57,646 bases of DNA from NCBI GenBank assembly GCA_028703495.1, contig JAQVMT010000013.1, positions 1-57,646 on the forward strand, in the 5' to 3' direction. Each line of letters starts with the position of its first letter. Position 1 is the stretch's first letter. The position numbers were made by a program, and so were the translations under genes. Origin of the DNA: Clostridia bacterium. GTDB taxonomy: Bacteria > Bacillota > Clostridia > Christensenellales > CAG-314. Shown here piece after piece: positions 35,163 through 44,300 of this stretch. The notes below the pieces were generated by a model. That model was not told the origin of the DNA. It ran no database searches and saw only the letters and a program-made list of their open reading frames with translations.

Positions 35163-35475
35163 GCATTGTTGGCGTATGCAAGGCTAGAAACGGGTATGCG
35201 GAAATATCGATCGTACCGATTTTCGGTTTGGATTTGGGTTACTGCTTTCCCGTTCGATGCATAAGAGACATGGCATATGTCCGGTGTAAGTGCGGAGATA
35301 AGCTAGCTCAGGGGGTTGCTTGCACCCTAACCGCAGTTAATGGAGAAGATGTTGTCGGGAATGCGGATAAGAATATTTGACCGACAAAACCGATAAGCGC
35401 GCACGTATATTGTGCGTGAATAGCGGTAAGAAGTAAAGTAAAGTACTAACTAAGTGTTTGACTTATGGAGGAAAC
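35163..35475. other. 313-bp gap inside the decarboxylase cluster
   Basis: No gene recognised and no convincing promoter. A hairpin, GCGCAC (35399-35404) with GTGCGT (35412-35417), lies about 60 bp before the biotin carrier gene. A tRNA D-arm-like run near 35315 does not fold as a tRNA. Confidence 0.4.
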
Positions 35476-35877
35476 ATGCGTAAATTTATAGTAAGACTAA
35501 ACGGAAACGAATACAATGTCGAAGTCGACGAAGTCGGAACCGCTGCTTTAACTGGCGTTCCCGTGCAACCTGCTCCCGTGGCGGTGCAGAGCGTTGCTCC
35601 CGCAGCAAAAACCGAGCCTAAAAAAGAGGTTGCGGCTGTTGCTGCAAAGCCTGCGGTAAAAGCCGAAGGTGTAAAACTCGAATCGCCTTTGCCCGGTGTT
35701 GTGCTGAAATTAGTAGTAGGCGACGGTGCAACGGTTAAAAACAACGACGTGGTGTTGATTATTGAGGCTATGAAGTTGGAAAACGAAATTCGTTCCAACG
35801 CCGATGGTGTTATACATTTTGCGGTAAGCAGCGGAGCTACCGTTGAAAGCGGTCAAGTTTTGGCTTATATAAAATAG
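35476..35877 (+). CDS. Biotin carboxyl carrier protein of the decarboxylase complex
   Basis: A 133-residue protein: a short N-terminal beta segment ([20 protein letters not shown], about 1-20), an Ala/Pro/Lys-rich flexible linker (about 28-62), and a biotinyl domain (about 63-133) with EAMKLEN; the biotinylated residue is K100. This is the MmdC/1.3S-type architecture. The start at 35476 has GGAGG 5-6 bases upstream. It sits 10 bp before the beta-subunit gene. Biotin on K100 would carry CO2 from a carboxyltransferase to the membrane decarboxylase. Confidence 0.92.
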   Translation: MRKFIVRLNGNEYNVEVDEVGTAALTGVPVQPAPVAVQSVAPAAKTEPKKEVAAVAAKPAVKAEGVKLESPLPGVVLKLVVGDGATVKNNDVVLIIEAMKLENEIRSNADGVIHFAVSSGATVESGQVLAYIK

Positions 35878-35887
35878 GAGCGAAAGA

Positions 35888-37090
35888 ATGTTGCAACAAT
35901 TAATTTTGACGGATGGCGGTTTTGGAGAGAAGCTGTTGCAGTTTTTTGAAAACACGGGCATTTATCAGTCATTTGTCACAGAAGGCGCATGGAAGTGCTA
36001 TATAATGATAATTGTGGCTTGCGTTCTGCTTTATGCCGCAATCGCGAAGAAATGCGAGCCGAACTTACTTATACCGATCGCCGTGGGAATGCTGCTTGTA
36101 AACATTCCGGGCGGATATAAGATACTATACGGTGCGCCCGTGCAGAACGCTGCGGGAGAAACCGTAGCGATCGGCGGAATGTTTTGGTATCTTTCCAAGG
36201 GATTGGAGTGGGTTATTTTCCCGCCGCTGATCTTTTTAGGAATCGGAGCCATGACCGATTTCGGTCCGTTGCTGTCAAATCCGAAAAGTCTGCTTTTGGG
36301 TGCGGCGGCGCAAATAGGTATTTTTGTAACCTTTATCGGTGCGAAGATGATCGGATTTTCGGATGCGGAAGCTGCTTCGATAGGTATTATCGGAGGAGCG
36401 GACGGACCTACGGCAATATATGTGACATCCAAATTGGCGGACGGACTTATGGGAGCGATAGCAATTGCCGCATATTCCTATATGGCGTTGATTCCGATTA
36501 TACAGCCGCCGATTATGAAATTGCTTACTACTAATAAAGAACGTGCCATCAGAATGGCGCAGAGCAAGACCGTAAGTAAAAGAGCAAAAATAATTTTCCC
36601 GATTGCGGTCACAGCGATATGCGGTTGCATTATTCCAGACTCCTTGCCTCTTATCGGAATGTTGATGTTAGGCAATCTTTTGAGGGAAAGCGGTGTAGTA
36701 AACAGGTTGAGCGATACTGCGCAAAACGGACTTATCAACACGGTAACCATACTACTTGGGCTGTGTGTTGGCGTGAAGACATATTACGAGAAATTTTTGG
36801 CTTTACAAACGCTTTATATCATCGCACTCGGCTTATTGGCGTTTATGATTGCTACGGCAGGAGGAGTTTTGCTTGGTAAGCTAATGTGCGTAATGACAAA
36901 AGGAAAGATAAATCCTTTGATAGGAGCGGCAGGAGTTTCTGCCGTACCTATGGCTGCCAGAGTTGTTCAAAAGGTCGGCTTGGAAGCCGATCCGCAGAAC
37001 TATTTATTAATGCACGCTATGGGACCTAACGTTGCAGGTGTTATCGGAAGTGCGGTCGCTGCCGGCTTCCTACTTGCGTTTTTCGCGTAG
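35888..37090 (+). CDS. oadB: Sodium-translocating decarboxylase beta subunit
   Basis: A 400-residue membrane protein with about nine to eleven hydrophobic segments spread over its length, the normal size of OadB/MmdB/GcdB. The family motif [10 protein letters not shown] (about residues 171-180) is present; its Asp is essential for Na+ transport in characterised members. It decarboxylates carboxybiotin and uses the energy to pump Na+ out of the cell. It starts 10 bp after the biotin carrier stop, with AGGAG at the stop codon. The generic OadB name is used because OadB, MmdB and GcdB cannot be separated from sequence alone. Confidence 0.92.
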   Translation: MLQQLILTDGGFGEKLLQFFENTGIYQSFVTEGAWKCYIMIIVACVLLYAAIAKKCEPNLLIPIAVGMLLVNIPGGYKILYGAPVQNAAGETVAIGGMFWYLSKGLEWVIFPPLIFLGIGAMTDFGPLLSNPKSLLLGAAAQIGIFVTFIGAKMIGFSDAEAASIGIIGGADGPTAIYVTSKLADGLMGAIAIAAYSYMALIPIIQPPIMKLLTTNKERAIRMAQSKTVSKRAKIIFPIAVTAICGCIIPDSLPLIGMLMLGNLLRESGVVNRLSDTAQNGLINTVTILLGLCVGVKTYYEKFLALQTLYIIALGLLAFMIATAGGVLLGKLMCVMTKGKINPLIGAAGVSAVPMAARVVQKVGLEADPQNYLLMHAMGPNVAGVIGSAVAAGFLLAFFA

Positions 37091-37258
37091 ATTTTTGGTT
37101 TTGGGCGCTACCATGATATTTTGTGCGGAAATGCGCATAAGTCGTTATGTTGGCACGCTCTGGGTGCGTTTTGAGCGCAAGTGCGATATTATTGCACTTC
37201 TTTGTATGTGCCGAACGGAAATAACTAGACAGAAAGATATTGATTATTGAGGTGGGTT

Positions 37259-38650
37259 ATGGTAAAGATTACCGATACTATATTAAGAGACGCGCATCAA
37301 TCGCAAGCGGCTACGAGAATGAAGCTGAGCGAGATGTTGCCCGTTGCGGATAAACTCGACAAAGTCGGCTATTACAGCCTGGAGTGTTGGGGAGGAGCGA
37401 CCTTCGACAGTTGCTTGCGCTTTTTGAACGAGGACCCTTGGGACAGATTGAGGGCTTTGAGAAAGGCAATGCCGAATACAAAGCTGCAGATGCTATTCAG
37501 AGGACAAAATATATTAGGATACAGGCACTATGCCGACGATGTTGTGGATAAATTCGTTGAGCTTTCGATTAAGAACGGAATCGATATTATACGAATTTTC
37601 GACGCCTTGAACGATCCGAGAAATTTGGAGAGAGCGGTTAAAGCCACAAAAAAGTACGGCGGACAATGCGAAATTGCAATCAGCTATACGACAAGCCCCT
37701 TCCATACACGGGAGTATTTTCTTAAGCTTGCAAAGCAGTTTGAGCAGATGGGCGCCGATACGATTTGTATAAAGGATATGGCGGGATTGCTGTTGCCTTA
37801 TGAGGCTTTTGAGCTGGTAAAGGCATTGAAAAAGACGGTGAGTGTTCCTATTCATATGCATACGCATAATACTGCAGGTACGGGCGATATGGTTAATTTG
37901 AAGGCTATTGAGGCAGGTGTGGACATTGTGGACACCTCGCTTTCGGCTTTGGGAAACGGAACCAGCCAACCCGCGACGGAATCGTTGGTGGCTACGCTTA
38001 AGGGAACGCCTTACGACACGGGTTTGGATATCGAGTTGCTGACGGATATTAACAACCATTTTAAAAATGTCGCAAAACGTCTTACCGATGACGGCTTCAG
38101 ATCTCCTCAAGTACTTGCAGTCGATGTTAGAGCCTTGATTTATCAGGTCCCCGGCGGAATGTTAAGCAACCTTATTAATCAGCTTAAGGAGCAAGGAAAA
38201 TCAGAAAAGCTTCAGGAGGTCTTGCAGGAAGTACCGAGAGTGCGTAAGGATTTCGGATACCCTCCGTTGGTTACTCCGACAAGCCAGATTGTAGGCACTC
38301 AAGCCGTGCTAAACGTAATTGCGGGCGAACGCTACAAGATTGCCACTAAGGAAAGCAAGGGATTGCTTCACGGCGACTACGGCAGATTGACTACTACCCC
38401 CAATATGGACGTTGTGGAAAAGGTGCTCGGAAATCGCGATATCATCACATACAGACCTGCAGATAAGCTTGCTCCCGAGATTGATCAGCTTCGTGAGGAA
38501 ATCAAGCAGTATTACGAGCAGGAGGAGGACGTGTTGAGTTATGCACTGTTCCCCCAAGTTGCGCTTAACTTCTTCAAATATCGCCAAGCAGGAAAGTATA
38601 AGCTCGATACAATGCTGTTAGACGGAAATAACGGAGTGGTTCCCGTTTAA
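37259..38650 (+). CDS. oadA: Oxaloacetate decarboxylase alpha / 5S-type carboxyltransferase, no biotin domain
   Basis: A 463-residue TIM-barrel carboxyltransferase. Metal ligands D11 (LRDAHQS) and H201/H203 (MHTHN), carbamylated Lys K172 (CIKDMAG) and the WGGATFD motif are all present. The C-terminal PYC-type domain (about 300-455) is complete, but the usual biotin domain is absent; the separate carrier at 35476 supplies it. The start at 37259 follows GAGG by 6 bases; an in-frame TTG at 37247 is less likely. It would transfer CO2 from oxaloacetate to biotin, giving pyruvate. Together with the acyl-CoA-type subunit at 33413, the cluster has two carboxyltransferases for one carrier, as in propionibacterial transcarboxylase (12S, 5S, 1.3S). 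A 168-bp gap with a hairpin (AAGTGC/GCACTT, 37179-37199) precedes it. Confidence 0.88.
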   Translation: MVKITDTILRDAHQSQAATRMKLSEMLPVADKLDKVGYYSLECWGGATFDSCLRFLNEDPWDRLRALRKAMPNTKLQMLFRGQNILGYRHYADDVVDKFVELSIKNGIDIIRIFDALNDPRNLERAVKATKKYGGQCEIAISYTTSPFHTREYFLKLAKQFEQMGADTICIKDMAGLLLPYEAFELVKALKKTVSVPIHMHTHNTAGTGDMVNLKAIEAGVDIVDTSLSALGNGTSQPATESLVATLKGTPYDTGLDIELLTDINNHFKNVAKRLTDDGFRSPQVLAVDVRALIYQVPGGMLSNLINQLKEQGKSEKLQEVLQEVPRVRKDFGYPPLVTPTSQIVGTQAVLNVIAGERYKIATKESKGLLHGDYGRLTTTPNMDVVEKVLGNRDIITYRPADKLAPEIDQLREEIKQYYEQEEDVLSYALFPQVALNFFKYRQAGKYKLDTMLLDGNNGVVPV

Positions 38651-38850
38651 GGCTTTCCGATAACAAACTTGAAATAATTAAGAGGCGCAGCTTCGGACCG
38701 CGTGGTTTACTCGCGATAAATTGCGTACGTTTATGTACGCTCTCGTCGCACTCAATACGACGCTGTAAGAGCCTGTATCACGCATACTTTCATATAGTTT
38801 GTGACGGAGATCCTGTGTATCAACTAAATATAACTTTGAATTAATGTGAT
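38651..38850. other. Intergenic sequence after the decarboxylase cluster
   Basis: It contains a hairpin, GCGTAC-GTTTAT-GTACGC (38723-38740), in a GC-richer patch (about 38685-38790). No gene recognised. Confidence 0.4.
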
Positions 38851-38892
38851 ATGCACCTCAAAAGTAAGACACTTTTGGAGGTGCATTTTTTT
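38851..38892 (+). terminator. Strong Rho-independent terminator of the decarboxylase cluster
   Basis: ATGCACCTC (38851-38859) pairs with GAGGTGCAT (38878-38886) and inner AAAAGT with ACTTTT, with one bulged G; seven T residues follow. It lies 200 bp after the oadA stop. Confidence 0.88.
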
Positions 38893-38998
38893 ATGTTTAA
38901 TTTTTAAAGACAGCCTTACGCACAGTCGAAAACAGTATGGAACTACTATTAAATAACAAAAAACCGATAAAAAAACTTTAAAAAATCACCTAATTGCG

Positions 38999-39027
38999 TT
39001 GACAATCGTAATTATGTGTGATAAAAT
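38999..39027 (+). promoter_or_regulatory. Promoter of the fourth unit (39239 lipoprotein)
   Basis: TTGACA (38999-39004), a 17-base spacer and TAAAAT (39022-39027), with TG just before the -10 box. The leader is about 205 bases long and ends in a run of eight T right before AGGAGG. Confidence 0.8.
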
Positions 39028-39238
39028 TTAAATACATCGTATGAAGTAAACCGTGAACAGATGTATTACCGATGTTCGTCAGAGGATTATCTTCCTATGA
39101 AGAATTTTATGTTAAAGCAAAACGATATCTATCGGTGGGGAGAAACGGAGCTTAGATCGGGTAGGTAAAGACAAAGATTTCGTACAGCAAATTCGGATTA
39201 CTCATACAAACAAATTTTTTTTAGGAGGCATAGGAGTT

Positions 39239-41122
39239 ATGCAGAAGAAAATCTTATTGGCATTGGTATTGATGCTGGCAACACTGATGGTGTTTGTTGC
39301 CTGTACGGAAGCTGCGGCAAGGTACGGGATTGATGTTGACACATTGGGAAACGGCGGAACGGTATCCGCTAAAGTTTACGGAAAAGCGGGCGAGCAGATC
39401 GATTTGACGGTAAACGTATTGGAAGGCTACAGAATTAAGAGCATTACCGTTAATGGTGAAGAGATCGAGGGCACAAGCTTTATTATGCCCGAGGGTGAGG
39501 TAACGATTGTTGTAGAGTTTGAGAAGATCCCTGAAGTTTACACGGTAAGATTTGTTAACTGGGACGACAGCGAGCTTAGCGTTCAAAGCGTAACCGAAGG
39601 TGAAGCTGCGGAAGCTCCTGCGGATCCTACGAGAGAAGCTGATTACAACAACACATATGAATTCAGTGGCTGGGACGTAGATTTTACGAATGTAACGAGA
39701 GATATTGTTGTAAAGGCTCAATACACGGCAACTGCAATCGTAAGACACACGGTAACTTTTGTGTACAACAACGGTGATGAAAACAGCGAGGTTGAGGTTT
39801 TGAATGGTGAAACACTTGAAGAACCCGACAAACCTACTAATCAAGGCTATTTGTTTACGGCTTGGTACACGGATGCGGAATTGACCGCGGAATACGACTT
39901 TGACACGGCAGTCACCGGAGATTTGACGCTTTATGCGGGTTGGGAGATATACAGAATCACTCCTACAACAAGCTTTGATTCGGGAACGGGAACAGAAACA
40001 AATCCTTACATAATTAAAACAGCGGGACAGCTTGCGTATTTGTCGGATTATGTAAATAGAGGTTTGAATACTTCATACGAATATTTCGAGCTTGCAAACG
40101 ACATTGATCTTAACTATGCTGAATGGACGCCTATAGGTGACGGTTGGGCATATGGCACGGGAGAGTTTTACAGATTTATAGGAAGCTTCAACGGAAAAGG
40201 ACACGTAATTAAAAATATGAGGATTACGGAATCCAAGGGAACGGCAATCGGTCTTTTCGGAGGAGTTGAGAACTATGAGACAAGACCTATCGTAGAAAAC
40301 GTAGGGATGGAAAACGTTTACATCAATATTAGTGCCGAGGTATGTGCGGTAATCGGCGGTAACGATTGGCTTGAGTGCGGCGGTTTAATCGGATACGCGG
40401 GCAATTCCATCACCAAACACTGTTATGTTAAAGGCACGATTATTTATGACAGAACCAACGTTAACCGCGCGCTTCAAGTCGGCGGTATGATCGGCGAAAA
40501 GGAAGGAGGTATAGGTGCTGACATCAGCTACTGCTATACCGACGTCGATATTATTGTAACGCACAATAGCGATACCCATAATCCTTGGTGCGGAGGTCTT
40601 GCCGGAATGCTGACATTCGGCGGTTCAGACAACAGCTATGCTTGGGGTTCTATTACCGTTTACTGCAACGGAGGAACTTCAGTAGGAGTCGGAGGCTTTG
40701 CGGGATATTCCGGTGGATATATGACCAATTGTTATTCCGCTGTGGATGTAAAAATCGTTGTCAACAACGATGCAGTTGCAAGTCCTTGGGGCGGATATGG
40801 CGGATTCTCATCAGCCCACGAGGACTACGACTTCACGGCTTGTATGGTTCTAGGCGGATCGTTTAAGTGCAATAGAGATAGTATATCATATTCGTATTTT
40901 AATCGAATCGTCGAAGGCAGGGCAGGGGCGAAGGATAATTGTGTCGTGGAAGGTTTTACTGTTGAAGGAGGTACCTTGCAAAGTATGGGTGTTGAATTCT
41001 CTTTTTGTACCGCAGCGGCTATGAGTGAGGCGAGCTTCTATACAAATAAAGGTTGGAGTGCCGACGTTTGGAATTTGGATAACTTGGATATTGCAAACGG
41101 AGTTTATCCTACTCTTAAGTAG
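39239..41122 (+). CDS. Surface lipoprotein with InlB repeats and GLUG repeats
   Basis: A 627-residue lipoprotein (lipobox FVAC, Cys22). A small beta domain (about 27-97, with GYRIKSITVNGEEI and MPEGEVTIVVEF) is followed by two InlB-type repeats (about 100-238). A GLUG-containing beta-helix-like region follows (about 245-600; CGGLIGYAGNSITKHCYVKG, GGMIGEKEGG, GGFAGYSGGY). The C-terminal end (WSADVWNLDN...GVYPTLK) resembles the end of the 18142 protein (WSADYWTFGDGYPMPKVV), so the two share a closing motif. Two ribosome binding sites precede the ATG (AGGAGG and AGGAG). It precedes the subtilase gene at 41331, with a hairpin between them. Probable surface binding protein; no enzyme motif. Confidence 0.85.
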   Translation: MQKKILLALVLMLATLMVFVACTEAAARYGIDVDTLGNGGTVSAKVYGKAGEQIDLTVNVLEGYRIKSITVNGEEIEGTSFIMPEGEVTIVVEFEKIPEVYTVRFVNWDDSELSVQSVTEGEAAEAPADPTREADYNNTYEFSGWDVDFTNVTRDIVVKAQYTATAIVRHTVTFVYNNGDENSEVEVLNGETLEEPDKPTNQGYLFTAWYTDAELTAEYDFDTAVTGDLTLYAGWEIYRITPTTSFDSGTGTETNPYIIKTAGQLAYLSDYVNRGLNTSYEYFELANDIDLNYAEWTPIGDGWAYGTGEFYRFIGSFNGKGHVIKNMRITESKGTAIGLFGGVENYETRPIVENVGMENVYINISAEVCAVIGGNDWLECGGLIGYAGNSITKHCYVKGTIIYDRTNVNRALQVGGMIGEKEGGIGADISYCYTDVDIIVTHNSDTHNPWCGGLAGMLTFGGSDNSYAWGSITVYCNGGTSVGVGGFAGYSGGYMTNCYSAVDVKIVVNNDAVASPWGGYGGFSSAHEDYDFTACMVLGGSFKCNRDSISYSYFNRIVEGRAGAKDNCVVEGFTVEGGTLQSMGVEFSFCTAAAMSEASFYTNKGWSADVWNLDNLDIANGVYPTLK

Positions 41123-41182
41123 GTTTATAATACTAAGAAGCTTCTAATTATAGAAAAAGACTCGAATTAGTGTTTGTTGGTT

Positions 41183-41221
41183 TTAATTCACCTAGGGCGG
41201 TATTCGCCTTGGGTGAATTAA
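41183..41221. terminator. Long hairpin between the lipoprotein and subtilase genes
   Basis: TTAATTCACC (41183-41192) pairs with GGTGAATTAA (41212-41221) and the stem continues inward with wobble pairs to a GTATT loop (about 17 pairs). A clear T tract is missing on both strands, so termination may be partial. Confidence 0.5.
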
Positions 41222-41330
41222 GTAAATACGAAATGATTCTAGAGCTTTCTCGATTAACTAAGGATTTAAACGCCTTGGAAGAATATTTGCATGCTTTGAT
41301 ATGAACAGAATTCGAAAAGGAGAACAGATA

Positions 41331-44300
41331 ATGAAATACAGAACCTTTTTTGCCATTTGCATAGCGACGTTGTTGATTTTCTCAGCGTTTTTTACTTGTG
41401 TAAATGACAATCCCGCCGCCTTCGCGCAGGACGAAAGCGAGGTAACGATAACCCAAGTTGATCAGGAGAACTTGACCGACTTATTGAGCAATTTATTGAG
41501 TGGAGTAGAATACGGCGCAATCAGCGTTATAGACGATGATCAGAACGTCGATGTTATAATTAATATGGAACAGGCAAGCGCGTTGGAGCTTGCAAATAAA
41601 GCCGGCGTTCCTCTGTCGGAATTTGTATTGACGGACGAATGTACGCAATATACGGACTACCTATTGGATAAACAAATTGAGGTTATGAATTCGATTGCCG
41701 CATCGGGAATCGAGATAACTTTCAAATATAGCTTTACTTCAATGGTCAACGCCATTGCCGCAAATGTCAAGTATGGCGATCTAGACGTGGTAGGTGCCGT
41801 AACGGGCGTTCAAAGCGTTTGCGTTTCTGAGGTATATTCAGCACCCGACACCGCAAATTCGGCGATTCAAATGAATTTGGGAACCGCGCGAGAAGAGTTG
41901 GGTTACACGGGTGCTGGTACGGCTATCGCGATGATAGACACGGGCTTGAACTTCAATCACTATGCTTTCATAAATTCCGTACCCAATCCGAAAATCACAC
42001 TCAGCGATGTCAGAGCAAAATACAGTAGTTTGGCGGCAACGAGTGTTTTCAATGTCGAAGCTTATGGATATACCTACCAAAGAGTATACTCCAACGCCCA
42101 AGCAGAATATGAACAACTGTATTATAGCACCAAGATTCCCTTCCAATTTGACTATGGGGACATCGATTACGATGCAAGCTTTGCGACTAGCGGCAGTTCA
42201 ATTTACCATGGGACTCATACCGCGGGTATCGCCGCCGGCTATGATAGAGATGCAGGTATCGACGGAGAGGGCTTTAAGGGAGTTGCTTATGAGGCACAGC
42301 TTCTTATAATGAAGGTAATAAATAAATACTCCAGTATAAGCACAATCGATATTTTGGCTGCCGTAAACGATGCGGTGGTTCTGGGGGTGGATGCAATAAA
42401 CATTTCCATAGGTTCTGCTTCGGGCTTTGCCTATGAAGAATATGCCGATTCCTTCTATCAATTTGCCGAGGATCAAGGCGTTATTGTAAGTATATCTGCG
42501 GGTAACAGCTACTCCGCGGGCGTCACGGGCTTGCTGGGAAATTCTCCCACGGTTTGGGATATTGACTATGGTGTGGTAGGCTCTCCTTCTTCTTATTCTC
42601 AGGCTCTTTCGGTGGCATCAAGCGACACTTACTTGTCTACGCAGGGAAGATTCCTATTAAACGGTGAAAAGATTTACTATAACAACACCTATGATCGCAA
42701 TTTCTACGATGATATGATTGCGAAATACGGCAACTTTGACGGTGATTACGAGTATGTCGTAATACCCGGTTTGGGAGATGCGAGCGATTACGAGGGCTTG
42801 GATGTCAGCGGTAAGATCGCACTTGTACAGCGTGGAAGCTCCTCTTTTAGCGACAAGATTAAAAATGCCGCCTACGCTGGCGCAATTGCTTGCATTATTT
42901 GGGACAATGTGGACGGTGCTTGGATTAATATGAGCATTGCCGAATACACAATCCCCGGCATTTTCATCTATATGGAGGACGGACAAAAGCTTGTAGATTC
43001 CGAGAATAATACCGTTACGTTCAGTAAGGAAATTATGAATTCCTACTATGCTATGAGCGATTTCAGCTCCATAGGCTGTTTAAGTACGTTGGAATTAAAA
43101 CCCGAGATAACGGCTCCCGGTGGATTAATTGTATCTTCTACTTTCGGTTATGCCGGTTATGAAACTTATTCAGGCACAAGTATGGCGGCGCCCAACATAG
43201 CAGGTTCTGTGGCGGTCGTGAAGCAATACTTGAACACGAAGTTCCCCAATTTGACGGCAAAGGAGAAAGCCGATCTTATTTACGGACTTATTATGAGTAC
43301 GTCAAATATAATGTATGATGGTTTTGACGTGGCTTATTCTCCCAGAAAGCAAGGCGCGGGACTTATCGATGTTTCGGCTTCGGTAACGACAACCGCTTAT
43401 ATTACTGTAGACGGAAACATAAAGCCTAAAATTGAATTAGGTGACGATCCTCTTTGTAAGGGCGTTTACGACCTAAAGTTTAACGTAGTTAACTTCGGAG
43501 AAACAGACTTAACCTATACTCCCGAAACTATTGTCTTAACAGCGGAGTCAAGAGGAATGTTTTACACTCTCGGTGACGTGGACTTCTCTTACGACTGCAC
43601 TTTTGACATTAAAGTAAAGGGAGACGGAAGCTATAACGGGGAAACGATAACCGTGTCGGCGGGAAAAACTGCATCCATTACGGTTACTATTACTTTAGGT
43701 GACGAAGCGCGTGCTTATATGTTGCAATACGCAGACCTTGTCGGCGGAAACTATGTAGAAGGCTTTGTTAGCTTGAAAAATACTGATGAAAACGGAGTTG
43801 ATCTTAACGTTCCGTATTTGGGATTCTTCGGCGATTGGACGACAAGTCCGATGTTCGATTACACTGTTTATGATGAAGAATCCTACTTAATGTCCACGTA
43901 TTACGGTGCTCTTTGGGGGTATTACTCGACTTATTACATGACAGTTATGCTCGGTACATATTGTTTTACCAATGCACAGCCAGGTTATGAAATAGATAAT
44001 ATTACGGGTTATACGGATAAGTGTGCAATTGCGCCAAACGGAAATGGATACGAGTATATTATGGGTTCGTATATCGGATTGTTCCATAATATGGACACTC
44101 TGTATTACACAATTACTGATGCCGTGACGGGCGAGGAGTACTACTATGAGGAGTATTACGCAGGAAGGAAATCCGCAACTAATTACAGTTTGAGAGTTCC
44201 GCATATTTCCACCTTGCGGTTCTCTTCAGAGGGTGCGCGAGCGTTTTACGAAAGCCTGCCCAACAATACCGAACTAATCTTAACGATAACGGGTATTACC

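Noticed and set aside
35305-35345. tRNA-like D-arm (TAGCTCAGGGGGTT)
   Set aside because: No matching D-stem partner, no T-arm and no acceptor stem around it.
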